Both the position numbers and the translations under genes were made by a program. The notes below the pieces were generated by a model. The model worked only from the letters and a program-made list of their open reading frames with translations. It ran no database searches and was not told the origin of the DNA. Positions 37,708 through 45,234 of a stretch of 64,000 nucleotides of DNA are shown in pieces (positions within the stretch are counted from its first letter, which is position 1; each line of letters begins with the position of its first letter). This DNA comes from Parabacteroides faecalis (lineage in GTDB: Bacteria > Bacteroidota > Bacteroidia > Bacteroidales > Tannerellaceae), in contig NZ_JAKZMM010000009.1 of NCBI RefSeq assembly GCF_022809355.1, positions 1-64,000 of the forward strand. The letters are read 5' to 3'.

Positions 37708-38742
37708 TTATTGTTCTGATTCGCGAATCATCTTCCCTACTTCCTGCAAGGTCTTGACATCAATGTCTCTGATTTTTCCCTGATAATCCGGTCCGACATT
37801 CAGCGAGAAGATATTACCGTACTTCACGGCTTCCTGATAATCGTGGAAGATCTTCGAAGCCGGATAGCAGAGCTGGTCGTGTTTGGGTAAGGAATAGAAC
37901 CACATTGCGCCACCTTCGTGCGGAGGAAGAATCGGATAGGTGAATTCGGCTACTAGATATCCTTTATGGCTACTCTCCTGTTCCTTGTTGTATTGGGATG
38001 CATTGGCATCGCCCAGCTGACCGGGTTTTCCCATTTCCCGCAAGCAGAGACGTCCGGAAGGTTCTCCGTGGTTATAGCCGACGAAGCAATTGGGTTGGAA
38101 CTGATGTACCCACTCTGTGGTTTCCTTGTGTGATAATCCGCCGTCGCCTACAGCATGGTCAAACCAAATTAATTCAATGGGTCCGTATTGCGTCAGGAGT
38201 TCTTTTAGCTGGGCTTTCTTGACTTCCGGATTACTGCCGCCGGCATCACGGCTGTTGCCGCCTTTTCCTCGTGTCGCTCCCGGCCAGTTCCAGTCGCCTT
38301 CCGAGAAATAAAGTCCTAACTTGATACCGTATTTATCGCATGATTTGCGAAGCATGGCCAGCACATCTTTGCCCAACGGTGCATTGGTGACTTTCAGATC
38401 GGTGGTTTTCGTATCCCACAGGCAGAAGCCGTCATGATGTTTCGCCAGGAAATAGATATATTTCATACCGGCTTCTTTGGCTGTCTTGGCCCATTGGTCG
38501 GTATGACATTCGGTGGCCCGGAAGAATTCCGGTGGAAGTTCCTGTCCGGTCCATTCGGTGCCGGAGAAAGTACTGAACGACCAGCAGATAAACATACCAA
38601 ACCGCAGGTCTTTCATTTCCTGGGCTCTTATTTCATCGGGGATTTTTTCCTGGATGATTTCAGGACGCTTGTTGCTACATCCGCTGAGCAACAGAAAAGA
38701 TACTAATAAAGTGACATACGTACTAAGTTTCTTGTGTATCAT
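37708..38742 (-). CDS. GH29-type alpha-L-fucosidase-like lipoprotein, short form
   Basis: From the ATG at 38742 the protein is about 344 aa, with a lipoprotein signal MIHKKLSTYVTLLVSFLLLSGC. The barrel shows LRFGMFICWSFSTFSGTEW, KYIYFLAKHHDGFCLWDTK and IELIWFDHAVGDG, whose Asp is at the GH29 nucleophile position. The family hydrolyses alpha-L-fucosides. It is shorter than usual and lacks the C-terminal beta-sandwich common in full-length fucosidases, so the substrate may differ. A -7 box is at 38770. Confidence 0.85.
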   Translation of the reverse strand: MIHKKLSTYVTLLVSFLLLSGCSNKRPEIIQEKIPDEIRAQEMKDLRFGMFICWSFSTFSGTEWTGQELPPEFFRATECHTDQWAKTAKEAGMKYIYFLAKHHDGFCLWDTKTTDLKVTNAPLGKDVLAMLRKSCDKYGIKLGLYFSEGDWNWPGATRGKGGNSRDAGGSNPEVKKAQLKELLTQYGPIELIWFDHAVGDGGLSHKETTEWVHQFQPNCFVGYNHGEPSGRLCLREMGKPGQLGDANASQYNKEQESSHKGYLVAEFTYPILPPHEGGAMWFYSLPKHDQLCYPASKIFHDYQEAVKYGNIFSLNVGPDYQGKIRDIDVKTLQEVGKMIRESEQ

Positions 38743-38769
38743 GTTATATATAAGATTAAGTTGATGAAT

Positions 38770-38777
38770 CAAATATA
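38770..38777 (-). promoter_or_regulatory. -7 box of the GH29 gene
   Basis: The minus strand reads TATATTTG, 28 bp before the ATG at 38742. The -33 element is not clear. Confidence 0.35.
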
Positions 38778-38882
38778 CAGAAATGCTTTTCTCTGCTTCT
38801 TTCTGAAGCAAAAATAACGGATCTGATCGGATATCGATTGTATATTCGCAGATTATCGTTGTAAAATATTCTTCCTGAAGGC

Positions 38883-39773
38883 TTATGTCCCGAGTACACC
38901 CGGATGTTTTTGCAGCTGCTGATAGTATTCGCTGGGTGTTTTTCCCATGATGGCCTTGAATTGCCGGTTAAAGTGCGATAAGTTGTTATAACCGCAGTCA
39001 TAGGCAATCTGTCCGATGGAGATATTCTTGTTCATGAGTAGTTTGGTGGCGTATGAGATACGCAGTTCGGCCAGATATTGGAAAAGCGTCTCGCCGGTGT
39101 GTTTCTTATAATATCGGCACAAGGCACTTGGATTCATGCCGGCATAAGCTGCGATTTGCTCGAGGGTGATGTTTTCCTGATAGTTCCGGTTCATGAACAG
39201 GTGAGCACGCTGGATGATCGGGTCTTCTTTTCCTTGTTCATATGTATTGATATAATGGGCACTGGTCAGGAATGTATAAGGACAGGCCGACAGATCTTGC
39301 AGGATCTGATAAAGTGAGAGCAGGCGGGAAAAGCCGGACAAGGCGGGCAGTTCCCGAAACTGTTGTTTGATGCGTTCAAGTCCGTCGCCCGAAAAGCGTA
39401 ATCCTTTTTGGGAATCAGACAGCAGGCGATAGATCGACGAAAACTCTTCGACGGCTGATTCCTGAGCCGGGAAAATATCGGTCTTGAACTGGGAATAGAC
39501 CGAAGCCGACCGCAATGAAGTCCCTTTAATATAATATTCGTGTGAACTAAGCCAGAGATGAGGCAGGTCGTGCCCGATCAGCATAAAGTCTCCGGCAGCC
39601 AGCTTATAGGTCATATCACCGACAAAAGTATAACCTTCTCCTTGTTCGATCAGGATCAGTTCATATTCCGGATGAATATGCAAAGGTGCCTCAAAATAAG
39701 TATGTTCATAGCAGACTGCCGAAAACGAAGAATGAACAGGCTTAATGACTTTCTCGACGGATATCTGGTCCAT
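38883..39773 (-). CDS. AraC-family transcriptional regulator (cupin plus HTH)
   Basis: The 296-aa regulator has an N-terminal cupin sensor (YFEAPLHIHPEYELILIEQ, then GYTFVGDMTYKLAAGDFMLI). The C-terminal ~95 residues carry two helix-turn-helix units (ENITLEQIAAYAGMNPSALC and SIGQIAYDCGYNNLSHFNRQF). Such regulators sense small sugars or glycosides. It is divergent from the corrinoid/symporter operon, with -7 boxes for both directions in the shared 121-bp region, so it probably controls that operon. It also lies upstream of the GH29 and GH43 genes on the same strand. Confidence 0.93.
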   Translation of the reverse strand: MDQISVEKVIKPVHSSFSAVCYEHTYFEAPLHIHPEYELILIEQGEGYTFVGDMTYKLAAGDFMLIGHDLPHLWLSSHEYYIKGTSLRSASVYSQFKTDIFPAQESAVEEFSSIYRLLSDSQKGLRFSGDGLERIKQQFRELPALSGFSRLLSLYQILQDLSACPYTFLTSAHYINTYEQGKEDPIIQRAHLFMNRNYQENITLEQIAAYAGMNPSALCRYYKKHTGETLFQYLAELRISYATKLLMNKNISIGQIAYDCGYNNLSHFNRQFKAIMGKTPSEYYQQLQKHPGVLGT

Positions 39774-39797
39774 TATTGGTGAATTTTAGGATGATTG

Positions 39798-39805
39798 CAA
39801 AAATA
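39798..39805 (-). promoter_or_regulatory. -7 box of the AraC gene
   Basis: The minus strand reads TATTTTTG, 25 bp before the start at 39773. The -33 element is uncertain. Confidence 0.4.
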
Positions 39806-39853
39806 GTATCAATCAACGCAAATATATTTCAAAAGAATGGGATTTGCAAGTCC

Positions 39854-39861
39854 TACATTTG
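39854..39861 (+). promoter_or_regulatory. -7 box of the UroD/symporter/corrinoid operon
   Basis: TACATTTG, 33 bp before the ATG at 39895. A directly repeated TTTGCAA lies at 39843 and 39858 and could be part of the regulator site. Confidence 0.45.
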
Positions 39862-39894
39862 CAAAAACGGATAAATATAAATCTATCAATTATC

Positions 39895-40986
39895 ATGACA
39901 CATAAAGAACGGGTTATTAGAGCCTTAAATCACGAAGAGACAGATCGCCCTCCTTTTCAGGCGACATTTACTCCGGAGTTTGCAGATCGCCTTCGTGCTG
40001 AATTTCATTTGCCGCCTATGTTTACGGAACCGCACCATCGTACCTGGTATGGATATGATTTGGAAATACTGACCGGTCAGGATGCTTTGCAGGCAGGCGC
40101 GGGTTGGGTAACCAATTATTACCTGAAGCCGGAAGCTTATACCGATGAATGGGGTGTTGAATGGAAGATTGATCCTTATACAACTCCTTTTGGTGTGGGG
40201 CATTATACGAATATTGCCCATAATCCTTTGCGGGATCATGATGAGGCGGCGATGGCTTATAAGGCTCCCGATCCGACTCGTCCGGAATTGTATGCGCATC
40301 TGGAGCGCCTGGTACGGGAATATGGACAGGAATATTATATCATCGGACGTGTGCATGGTACTATCTTCGAAACAGCCTGGGCTTTGCGTGGCCTGGATAC
40401 GTTGATGACCGACTTTTATCTGAATCCGGAACTGACCAATCACTTGTTGGATGAAACTTATCTGTATCATAAGGAAGTGGTTTGCCAGATGGTGCGTCGA
40501 GGCGTCGATATGATTTGGTTGGGCGATGATATGGGTGCGCAGGATTCTTTATTGATCGACCCGGATTTATGGCGGGAATACTTCAAGCCGCGGATGGCAG
40601 ATATTATCCGTACGGCAAAGGCCATGAATCCGCAGGTGAAGATTGCCTATCATACCGATGGTTGTAATTATGATATTATACCGGAACTGATCGAAATCGG
40701 TCTGGATGTGTTGAATCCGATACAGACCGAATGCATGGATCCGGAGATCTTGCAGGAGAAATACGGGGATCAGCTCTGTTTCTTCGGCGGAGTGGCAGTG
40801 CAGTCCACCTTGCCTCAAGGCACGGCAGAAGAGATTCGTCGGGAATATCAGTGGCTGAAGAACTCGATCGGCAAGAACGGCGGATGGATTTGTGCGCCGA
40901 CACATCATGTCCAGTTGGATACGCCGATGGAAAACTTCTTTACGTTATTGGAAACAATCGGTATCGAAGACAAGCGGAAGAAATAA
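39895..40986 (+). CDS. Uroporphyrinogen decarboxylase-superfamily protein, likely methyltransferase
   Basis: From the ATG at 39895 (MTHKERVIRALNHEETDRPP) the product is 363 aa. The start is the classic UroD/MtaA/CmuA-superfamily beginning. The frame is open further upstream, but the promoter-like TACATTTG lies there. In MtaA the zinc is held by H-x-C plus a later Cys. Here the region reads YHTDGCNYD (His near residue 253), followed by WICAPTHHVQ (Cys near 333), so the second position is Asp rather than Cys. It may therefore act on a different methyl donor from the canonical MtaA-like protein at 43271. It is the first gene of a corrinoid run: symporter, corrinoid protein and MtaA-like follow. 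A heme decarboxylase role is unlikely in this context. Confidence 0.82.
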   Translation: MTHKERVIRALNHEETDRPPFQATFTPEFADRLRAEFHLPPMFTEPHHRTWYGYDLEILTGQDALQAGAGWVTNYYLKPEAYTDEWGVEWKIDPYTTPFGVGHYTNIAHNPLRDHDEAAMAYKAPDPTRPELYAHLERLVREYGQEYYIIGRVHGTIFETAWALRGLDTLMTDFYLNPELTNHLLDETYLYHKEVVCQMVRRGVDMIWLGDDMGAQDSLLIDPDLWREYFKPRMADIIRTAKAMNPQVKIAYHTDGCNYDIIPELIEIGLDVLNPIQTECMDPEILQEKYGDQLCFFGGVAVQSTLPQGTAEEIRREYQWLKNSIGKNGGWICAPTHHVQLDTPMENFFTLLETIGIEDKRKK

Positions 40987-41021
40987 GGAAGAAAACAGAA
41001 TAAACGAATTAGTTAACCGCC

Positions 41022-42590
41022 ATGCAAACATTTTCAACACTCGATTTGGTGATTTTCATCGCTTATGCTTGCCTGATCCTGTTTACAGGCTTGTTTGTGA
41101 GCCGGACACGTCGGGGTGCAGACAAAGATTCCCAGGACTATTTCCTGGCGGGAAAGTCTTTGAGCTGGTGGGCGATCGGTGCGTCGATCATCGCGTCCAA
41201 CATCTCGGCCGAGCAGTTTATCGGCATGTCTGGTTCGGGTTTTGCGATCGGTCTGGGCATTGCCTCGTATGAGTTTATCGCAGCAGCAACCCTGATTGTT
41301 GTCGCCGTCTTCTTCCTGCCGATTTATCTGCGGTCGAATATTTATACGATGCCTCAGTTTCTGGAGATGCGTTATGACAAGCGGGTGAAAACGATTATGG
41401 CTTTCTTCTGGCTGCTGGTCTTTATCTTCGTGAACCTCACGTCTATTCTATACCTGGGCTCGCTGGCCATTAACAAGATTATGGGAATAGATATGTTCTG
41501 GAGTATCGTCGGACTGGCTTTGTTTGCCGGCATCTATTCTATCTATGGCGGATTGAAAGCGGTGGCACTGACCGATTTCATTCAGGTGGTCTTCCTGATT
41601 GGTGGTGGTCTGCTGACGACGTATGTGGCACTTGACTATTATTCCGGTGGCGAAGGCGCTTTGGCCGGATTCAGCCAACTGTTGCAGCAGGTGCCGGAGA
41701 AGTTCGACTTGATCTTGGATAAAGACGATCCGAATTATATCTATTTGCCGGGTGTGGGCGTGATTCTGGGCGGATTATGGGTGTCTTCGCTTTATTACTT
41801 CGGTTGTAACCAATACATTATCCAGCGAGCTTTGGCGGCGAAGAGTTTGCCGGAAGCACAGCTGGGACTGGTTTTTGCCGGGTTGCTGAAGATTATCCTG
41901 CCGCTGATTGTGGTGATTCCGGGAATTGTAGCTTTTGCCATGGATGCGCCGATCGATAAACCGGACCAGGCTTATCCCTGGCTGATGCATAACTTTATTC
42001 CGACGGGCATCAAGGGCATTGCCTTTGCGGCGTTGGTAGCGGCTGTGGTCAGTTCGCTGGCTTCGATGATCAACAGTATTTCCACGATATTTACGATGGA
42101 TATCTATAAAGAGTATCTGGCCAAGGCACCGTCGGAGAAGACGCTGGTTCGTGTCGGACGTCTGTTCGGAGTATTGAGTCTGGTGGTTGCCGTCGTCATT
42201 GCTCCTATGTTGGGAAACCTGGATCAGGCATTCCAGTTTATCCAGGAATTCACAGGCTTTGTCAGTCCGGGTGCTCTTTGTATCTTTCTGATGGGTTTCT
42301 TTTGGAAGCGGTCGAATGCGGAAGGAGCCATTGCCGCGGCGATAGGCACATTTGTCTTCTCGCTGCTGATGCGTGTCTTCCTGCCGGAAGTCTCGTTTAT
42401 TGACCGGATGGGATATGTGTTCCTGTTGTGTGCGGCAACCATGTTCCTGCTGGGCTGGCTGAAGAAGCCGGCTGATGCCTCGAAAGCGATCATCATTGAT
42501 CCGGCCTTGTTCCGTACCACCCGTTTGTTCAAAGGACTCAGTATTTTGATAATGGTTATATTAAGCACGATTTATTATATATTTTGGTAA
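41022..42590 (+). CDS. SSS-family sodium:solute symporter, sugar (SGLT) type
   Basis: The 522-aa inner-membrane protein has many membrane segments. The block SLSWWAIGASIIASNISAEQ and the block IYSIYGGLKAVALTDFIQVV are the hallmarks of the vSGLT-like sodium/sugar branch rather than the proline or pantothenate branches. It would import a sugar or glycoside with sodium. It starts 35 bp after the UroD-like gene and ends 2 bp before the corrinoid protein start, so it is in the operon. The sugar-type pore is a clue that the operon handles a carbohydrate. Confidence 0.9.
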   Translation: MQTFSTLDLVIFIAYACLILFTGLFVSRTRRGADKDSQDYFLAGKSLSWWAIGASIIASNISAEQFIGMSGSGFAIGLGIASYEFIAAATLIVVAVFFLPIYLRSNIYTMPQFLEMRYDKRVKTIMAFFWLLVFIFVNLTSILYLGSLAINKIMGIDMFWSIVGLALFAGIYSIYGGLKAVALTDFIQVVFLIGGGLLTTYVALDYYSGGEGALAGFSQLLQQVPEKFDLILDKDDPNYIYLPGVGVILGGLWVSSLYYFGCNQYIIQRALAAKSLPEAQLGLVFAGLLKIILPLIVVIPGIVAFAMDAPIDKPDQAYPWLMHNFIPTGIKGIAFAALVAAVVSSLASMINSISTIFTMDIYKEYLAKAPSEKTLVRVGRLFGVLSLVVAVVIAPMLGNLDQAFQFIQEFTGFVSPGALCIFLMGFFWKRSNAEGAIAAAIGTFVFSLLMRVFLPEVSFIDRMGYVFLLCAATMFLLGWLKKPADASKAIIIDPALFRTTRLFKGLSILIMVILSTIYYIFW

Positions 42591-42592
42591 TT

Positions 42593-43261
42593 ATGGAAGA
42601 TTTGTTTGAAAGAATTGCAGCATGTGTGGAGTTTGGGAAGATTAATCAGGTTTCACCTTATCCTCCTGCCATGAAAGGACAACCCGGAGCCGAAGAACTC
42701 ACGGTTCAGGCTTTGGAAGAAAACGTTAGCCCTTCGGATATCCTGACGAAAGGCTTGATTCTGGGAATGGAAAGAATCGGTCTCAAGTTTAAGGAAAACA
42801 AGGTGTTTGTTCCTCAGGTACTGATGAGTGCCAAGGCTATGGGAACAGCCATGAAGCACCTGAAGCCTTTCTTCAATGACGGAACCGTACAACGGAAAGG
42901 TCAGTTTATCATCGGCACAGTCGAAGGTGACTTGCATGACATCGGAAAGAATCTGGTGGCCATGATGATCGAAGGCAATGGATACGAGGTGATCGACCTG
43001 GGTGTGGATGTGAAGGTGGATCAGTATCTGGAAGCGATCCGTCAGCATCCGAATGCTTATGTGGGCATGTCGGCTTTGTTGACCACCACGATGATGAACA
43101 TGGAAGTGATCAACGCTGCGATCAAGAAGGAGTTCCCGAATGTGATCACGTTTGTGGGTGGTGCTCCGGTGACAGCCGACTTCGCGAAACGGATCGGTGT
43201 GGATTATTATACCGACGGTCCGCAGGAACTGGTAGATATATTGAATAAGATTAGCGCATAA
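42593..43261 (+). CDS. Corrinoid (B12)-binding methyl carrier protein
   Basis: From the ATG at 42593 the protein is 222 aa. It has an N-terminal helical cap (TVQALEENVSPSDILTKGLI) and a C-terminal Rossmann domain that holds the corrinoid. The axial ligand motif D-x-H-x-x-G is in GTVEGDLHDIGKNLVAMM, with His near residue 115; TTTMMNMEVINAAIK and TFVGGAPVTADFAKRIG follow. This is the MtaC/MtbC type, which shuttles a methyl group between two methyltransferases. A UroD-superfamily protein on each side of it in the operon suits that role. The start follows the symporter stop by 2 bp. Confidence 0.93.
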   Translation: MEDLFERIAACVEFGKINQVSPYPPAMKGQPGAEELTVQALEENVSPSDILTKGLILGMERIGLKFKENKVFVPQVLMSAKAMGTAMKHLKPFFNDGTVQRKGQFIIGTVEGDLHDIGKNLVAMMIEGNGYEVIDLGVDVKVDQYLEAIRQHPNAYVGMSALLTTTMMNMEVINAAIKKEFPNVITFVGGAPVTADFAKRIGVDYYTDGPQELVDILNKISA

Positions 43262-43270
43262 AGGGAGAAG

Positions 43271-44269
43271 ATGATGGCAGCTTGGATAGATCAGATTATG
43301 AAGAATCCGCGTCGGGTGGCAATGCCTATCATGACGCATCCGGGAATTGAATACATCGGCAAGCATGTGGTCGATGCAGTGACGAATGGGGAAGTCCACT
43401 TCGAGGCGATTAAGGCTGTGGTGGAGAAATACGATATGGCGGCTTGTACGGTGATCATGGATCTGACCGTCGAGGCCGAAGCTTTCGGTTGCCAGATCGA
43501 GTTTCCCGAAGATGATATGCCGCATGTCGTGAACCGCCTGGTTTGCGATGAGGCTTCCGTGCAGGCTTTGCAGGTGCCGGATCTGACACAGGGACGTGTA
43601 CCGGAATATCTGAAGGCTAATCAGCTGGCGGTTGCTTACTTTAAGGATCGTCCGGTCATCGCCGGCTGTATCGGTCCGTACTCACTGGCAGGCCGTTTAT
43701 ACGATATGTCGGAAATTATGATGGCGATCTACATCGAGCCCGACACGATCCGTCAGTTGTTGGAAAAGTGCACCGCCTTTATCCTGGCGTATTGCCGGGA
43801 ACTGAAACGGATCGGTGTGACAGGCGTGATGATTGCCGAACCGGCTGCCGGCCTTTTGTCGGATGAAGATTGCCAGGCTTATTCGTCGGTGTATGTCAAG
43901 CAAATCGTGGATGCGTTGCAAGACGATGACTTCACGATCATTCTGCATAACTGTGGCAATAGCGGACAATGCACGCAGGCGATGATTCAGACGGATGCCG
44001 CCGCTTTGCATTTCGGCAATGCCATCGATATGAAATCAGTCCTGGAAGTTTGTCCGGCTGATCGTCTGGTGATGGGAAATCTGGATCCGGTAGGCGTACT
44101 GAAACAGGCTACTCCCGAAGTGGTCTATGAAAAGACACTGGAACTGCTTCAGCAGACGGCTTCTCACCGGAATTATGTACTTTCTTCCGGCTGTGATATG
44201 CCTCCTGGCATTCCGGAAGCCAATATCCGCGCTTTCTACAAGGCATTACAGGCTTTTAATCAGGAATAA
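43271..44269 (+). CDS. MtaA-like zinc methyltransferase (UroD superfamily)
   Basis: The 332-aa protein shows the canonical zinc site: IILHNCGNSGQC with His226 and Cys228, and SSGCDMPPGIPEANIRA with Cys308. It also has IAGCIGPYSLAGRLYDMS. MtaA-type enzymes move a methyl group from a methyl-corrinoid protein to a thiol or a folate-type acceptor. It starts 9 bp after the corrinoid gene. No RACo-type activator ferredoxin was found in the window, so activation of oxidised corrinoid would need a partner elsewhere. Confidence 0.9.
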   Translation: MMAAWIDQIMKNPRRVAMPIMTHPGIEYIGKHVVDAVTNGEVHFEAIKAVVEKYDMAACTVIMDLTVEAEAFGCQIEFPEDDMPHVVNRLVCDEASVQALQVPDLTQGRVPEYLKANQLAVAYFKDRPVIAGCIGPYSLAGRLYDMSEIMMAIYIEPDTIRQLLEKCTAFILAYCRELKRIGVTGVMIAEPAAGLLSDEDCQAYSSVYVKQIVDALQDDDFTIILHNCGNSGQCTQAMIQTDAAALHFGNAIDMKSVLEVCPADRLVMGNLDPVGVLKQATPEVVYEKTLELLQQTASHRNYVLSSGCDMPPGIPEANIRAFYKALQAFNQE

Positions 44270-44335
44270 TGATACCGGCGGACAGGGAGATGAGGCGACT
44301 ACCCGTTTCCTTGTCTGCTTCAAAACGTATGGCTT

Positions 44336-45196
44336 ATGGATAAAATTTCAGCATCCCGATTTTTCTGTTTGCTGGAAGACTTGAGGAACAACTTGAAACA
44401 CGAGCGTCTGGCAGAAGTATTTCGGGTGATTTCTTTCCAGGCGAACGAGGCCTATGGTCCGCATACGCATTTACGACTGGAAATCAACTATGTGAAGAAA
44501 GGCTCTTGTATCCTGAGTTTGCCGGAAGAATGCTTCTATTTTCAGGAAGGCGAGATCATGATCATCGACTCGAACGTGGAGCATCTGTTTGAAGCCGGCA
44601 AGGCGGGAACGACATTGCTCCAGCTGGAATTTCTTCCGGAGATTTTCTATGCTTTCCTGCAAGAAGAGGCCGAAGGGAAGACGGCTGCTTCTTTCCCGGT
44701 CTTTTCGCATCAGAACCGCCTGATCAAGATTGGTAATAACGTCCGGATCATGCGGGTCATCCAGCGCATCATCAACGAACTGGATGCCCAAAAACTCTAT
44801 TATGAATCGTTGGTGATTCTCTATTACGCCGAACTGTTGATGCTGATTTACCGTTATCTCGAAGAAGTGTTTGTACCCATAGGCGCCAATGAGAATCTGA
44901 AATACGCCATTGATTATCTGCGGAAACATTATCGTGAAAACATCAAGATGGCTGAGGTGACCCAGTCGCTGGATATCAGTGAACGCTATCTGCGCAAACT
45001 CTTCATGCAGACACTCCAGCTTTCTCCGCTGGATTACCTGAACCAGCTCCGGGTGAATAAGGCGATCGAGCTGATGAAGAACACCGAATTGAGCCTGAAA
45101 GAAATTGGTTTTGCCTGTGGCTTCAATTCTTCCCAGCACTTTTGCCGGGTATTTAAACAACAGGTCGGCATCAATCCGCGGGATTTCCGGGAATGA
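44336..45196 (+). CDS. AraC-family transcriptional regulator
   Basis: The 286-aa regulator has an N-terminal cupin sensor (GPHTHLRLEINYVKKGSCIL, IMIIDSNVEHLFEAGKAGT) and a C-terminal HTH pair (ENIKMAEVTQSLDISERYLR and SLKEIGFACGFNSSQHFCRV). It lies 66 bp after the MtaA-like gene and 38 bp before the GH2 gene on the same strand, so it is likely co-transcribed. The operon thus has two AraC regulators, one divergent at its head and one inside. Confidence 0.92.
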   Translation: MDKISASRFFCLLEDLRNNLKHERLAEVFRVISFQANEAYGPHTHLRLEINYVKKGSCILSLPEECFYFQEGEIMIIDSNVEHLFEAGKAGTTLLQLEFLPEIFYAFLQEEAEGKTAASFPVFSHQNRLIKIGNNVRIMRVIQRIINELDAQKLYYESLVILYYAELLMLIYRYLEEVFVPIGANENLKYAIDYLRKHYRENIKMAEVTQSLDISERYLRKLFMQTLQLSPLDYLNQLRVNKAIELMKNTELSLKEIGFACGFNSSQHFCRVFKQQVGINPRDFRE

Positions 45197-45234
45197 TCTG
45201 ACGATCTAATATCAATTATTAATTCTGGATAAAT

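Noticed and set aside
39895-40986. True uroporphyrinogen decarboxylase (hemE)
   Set aside because: The context is a corrinoid protein, a second UroD-like methyltransferase and a symporter, and a metal-site-like His and Cys are present, so a heme role is improbable.
42653-43525. 290-codon minus-strand frame opposite the corrinoid protein gene
   Set aside because: His-rich shadow sequence with no family marks; the plus-strand gene has all corrinoid-binding motifs.
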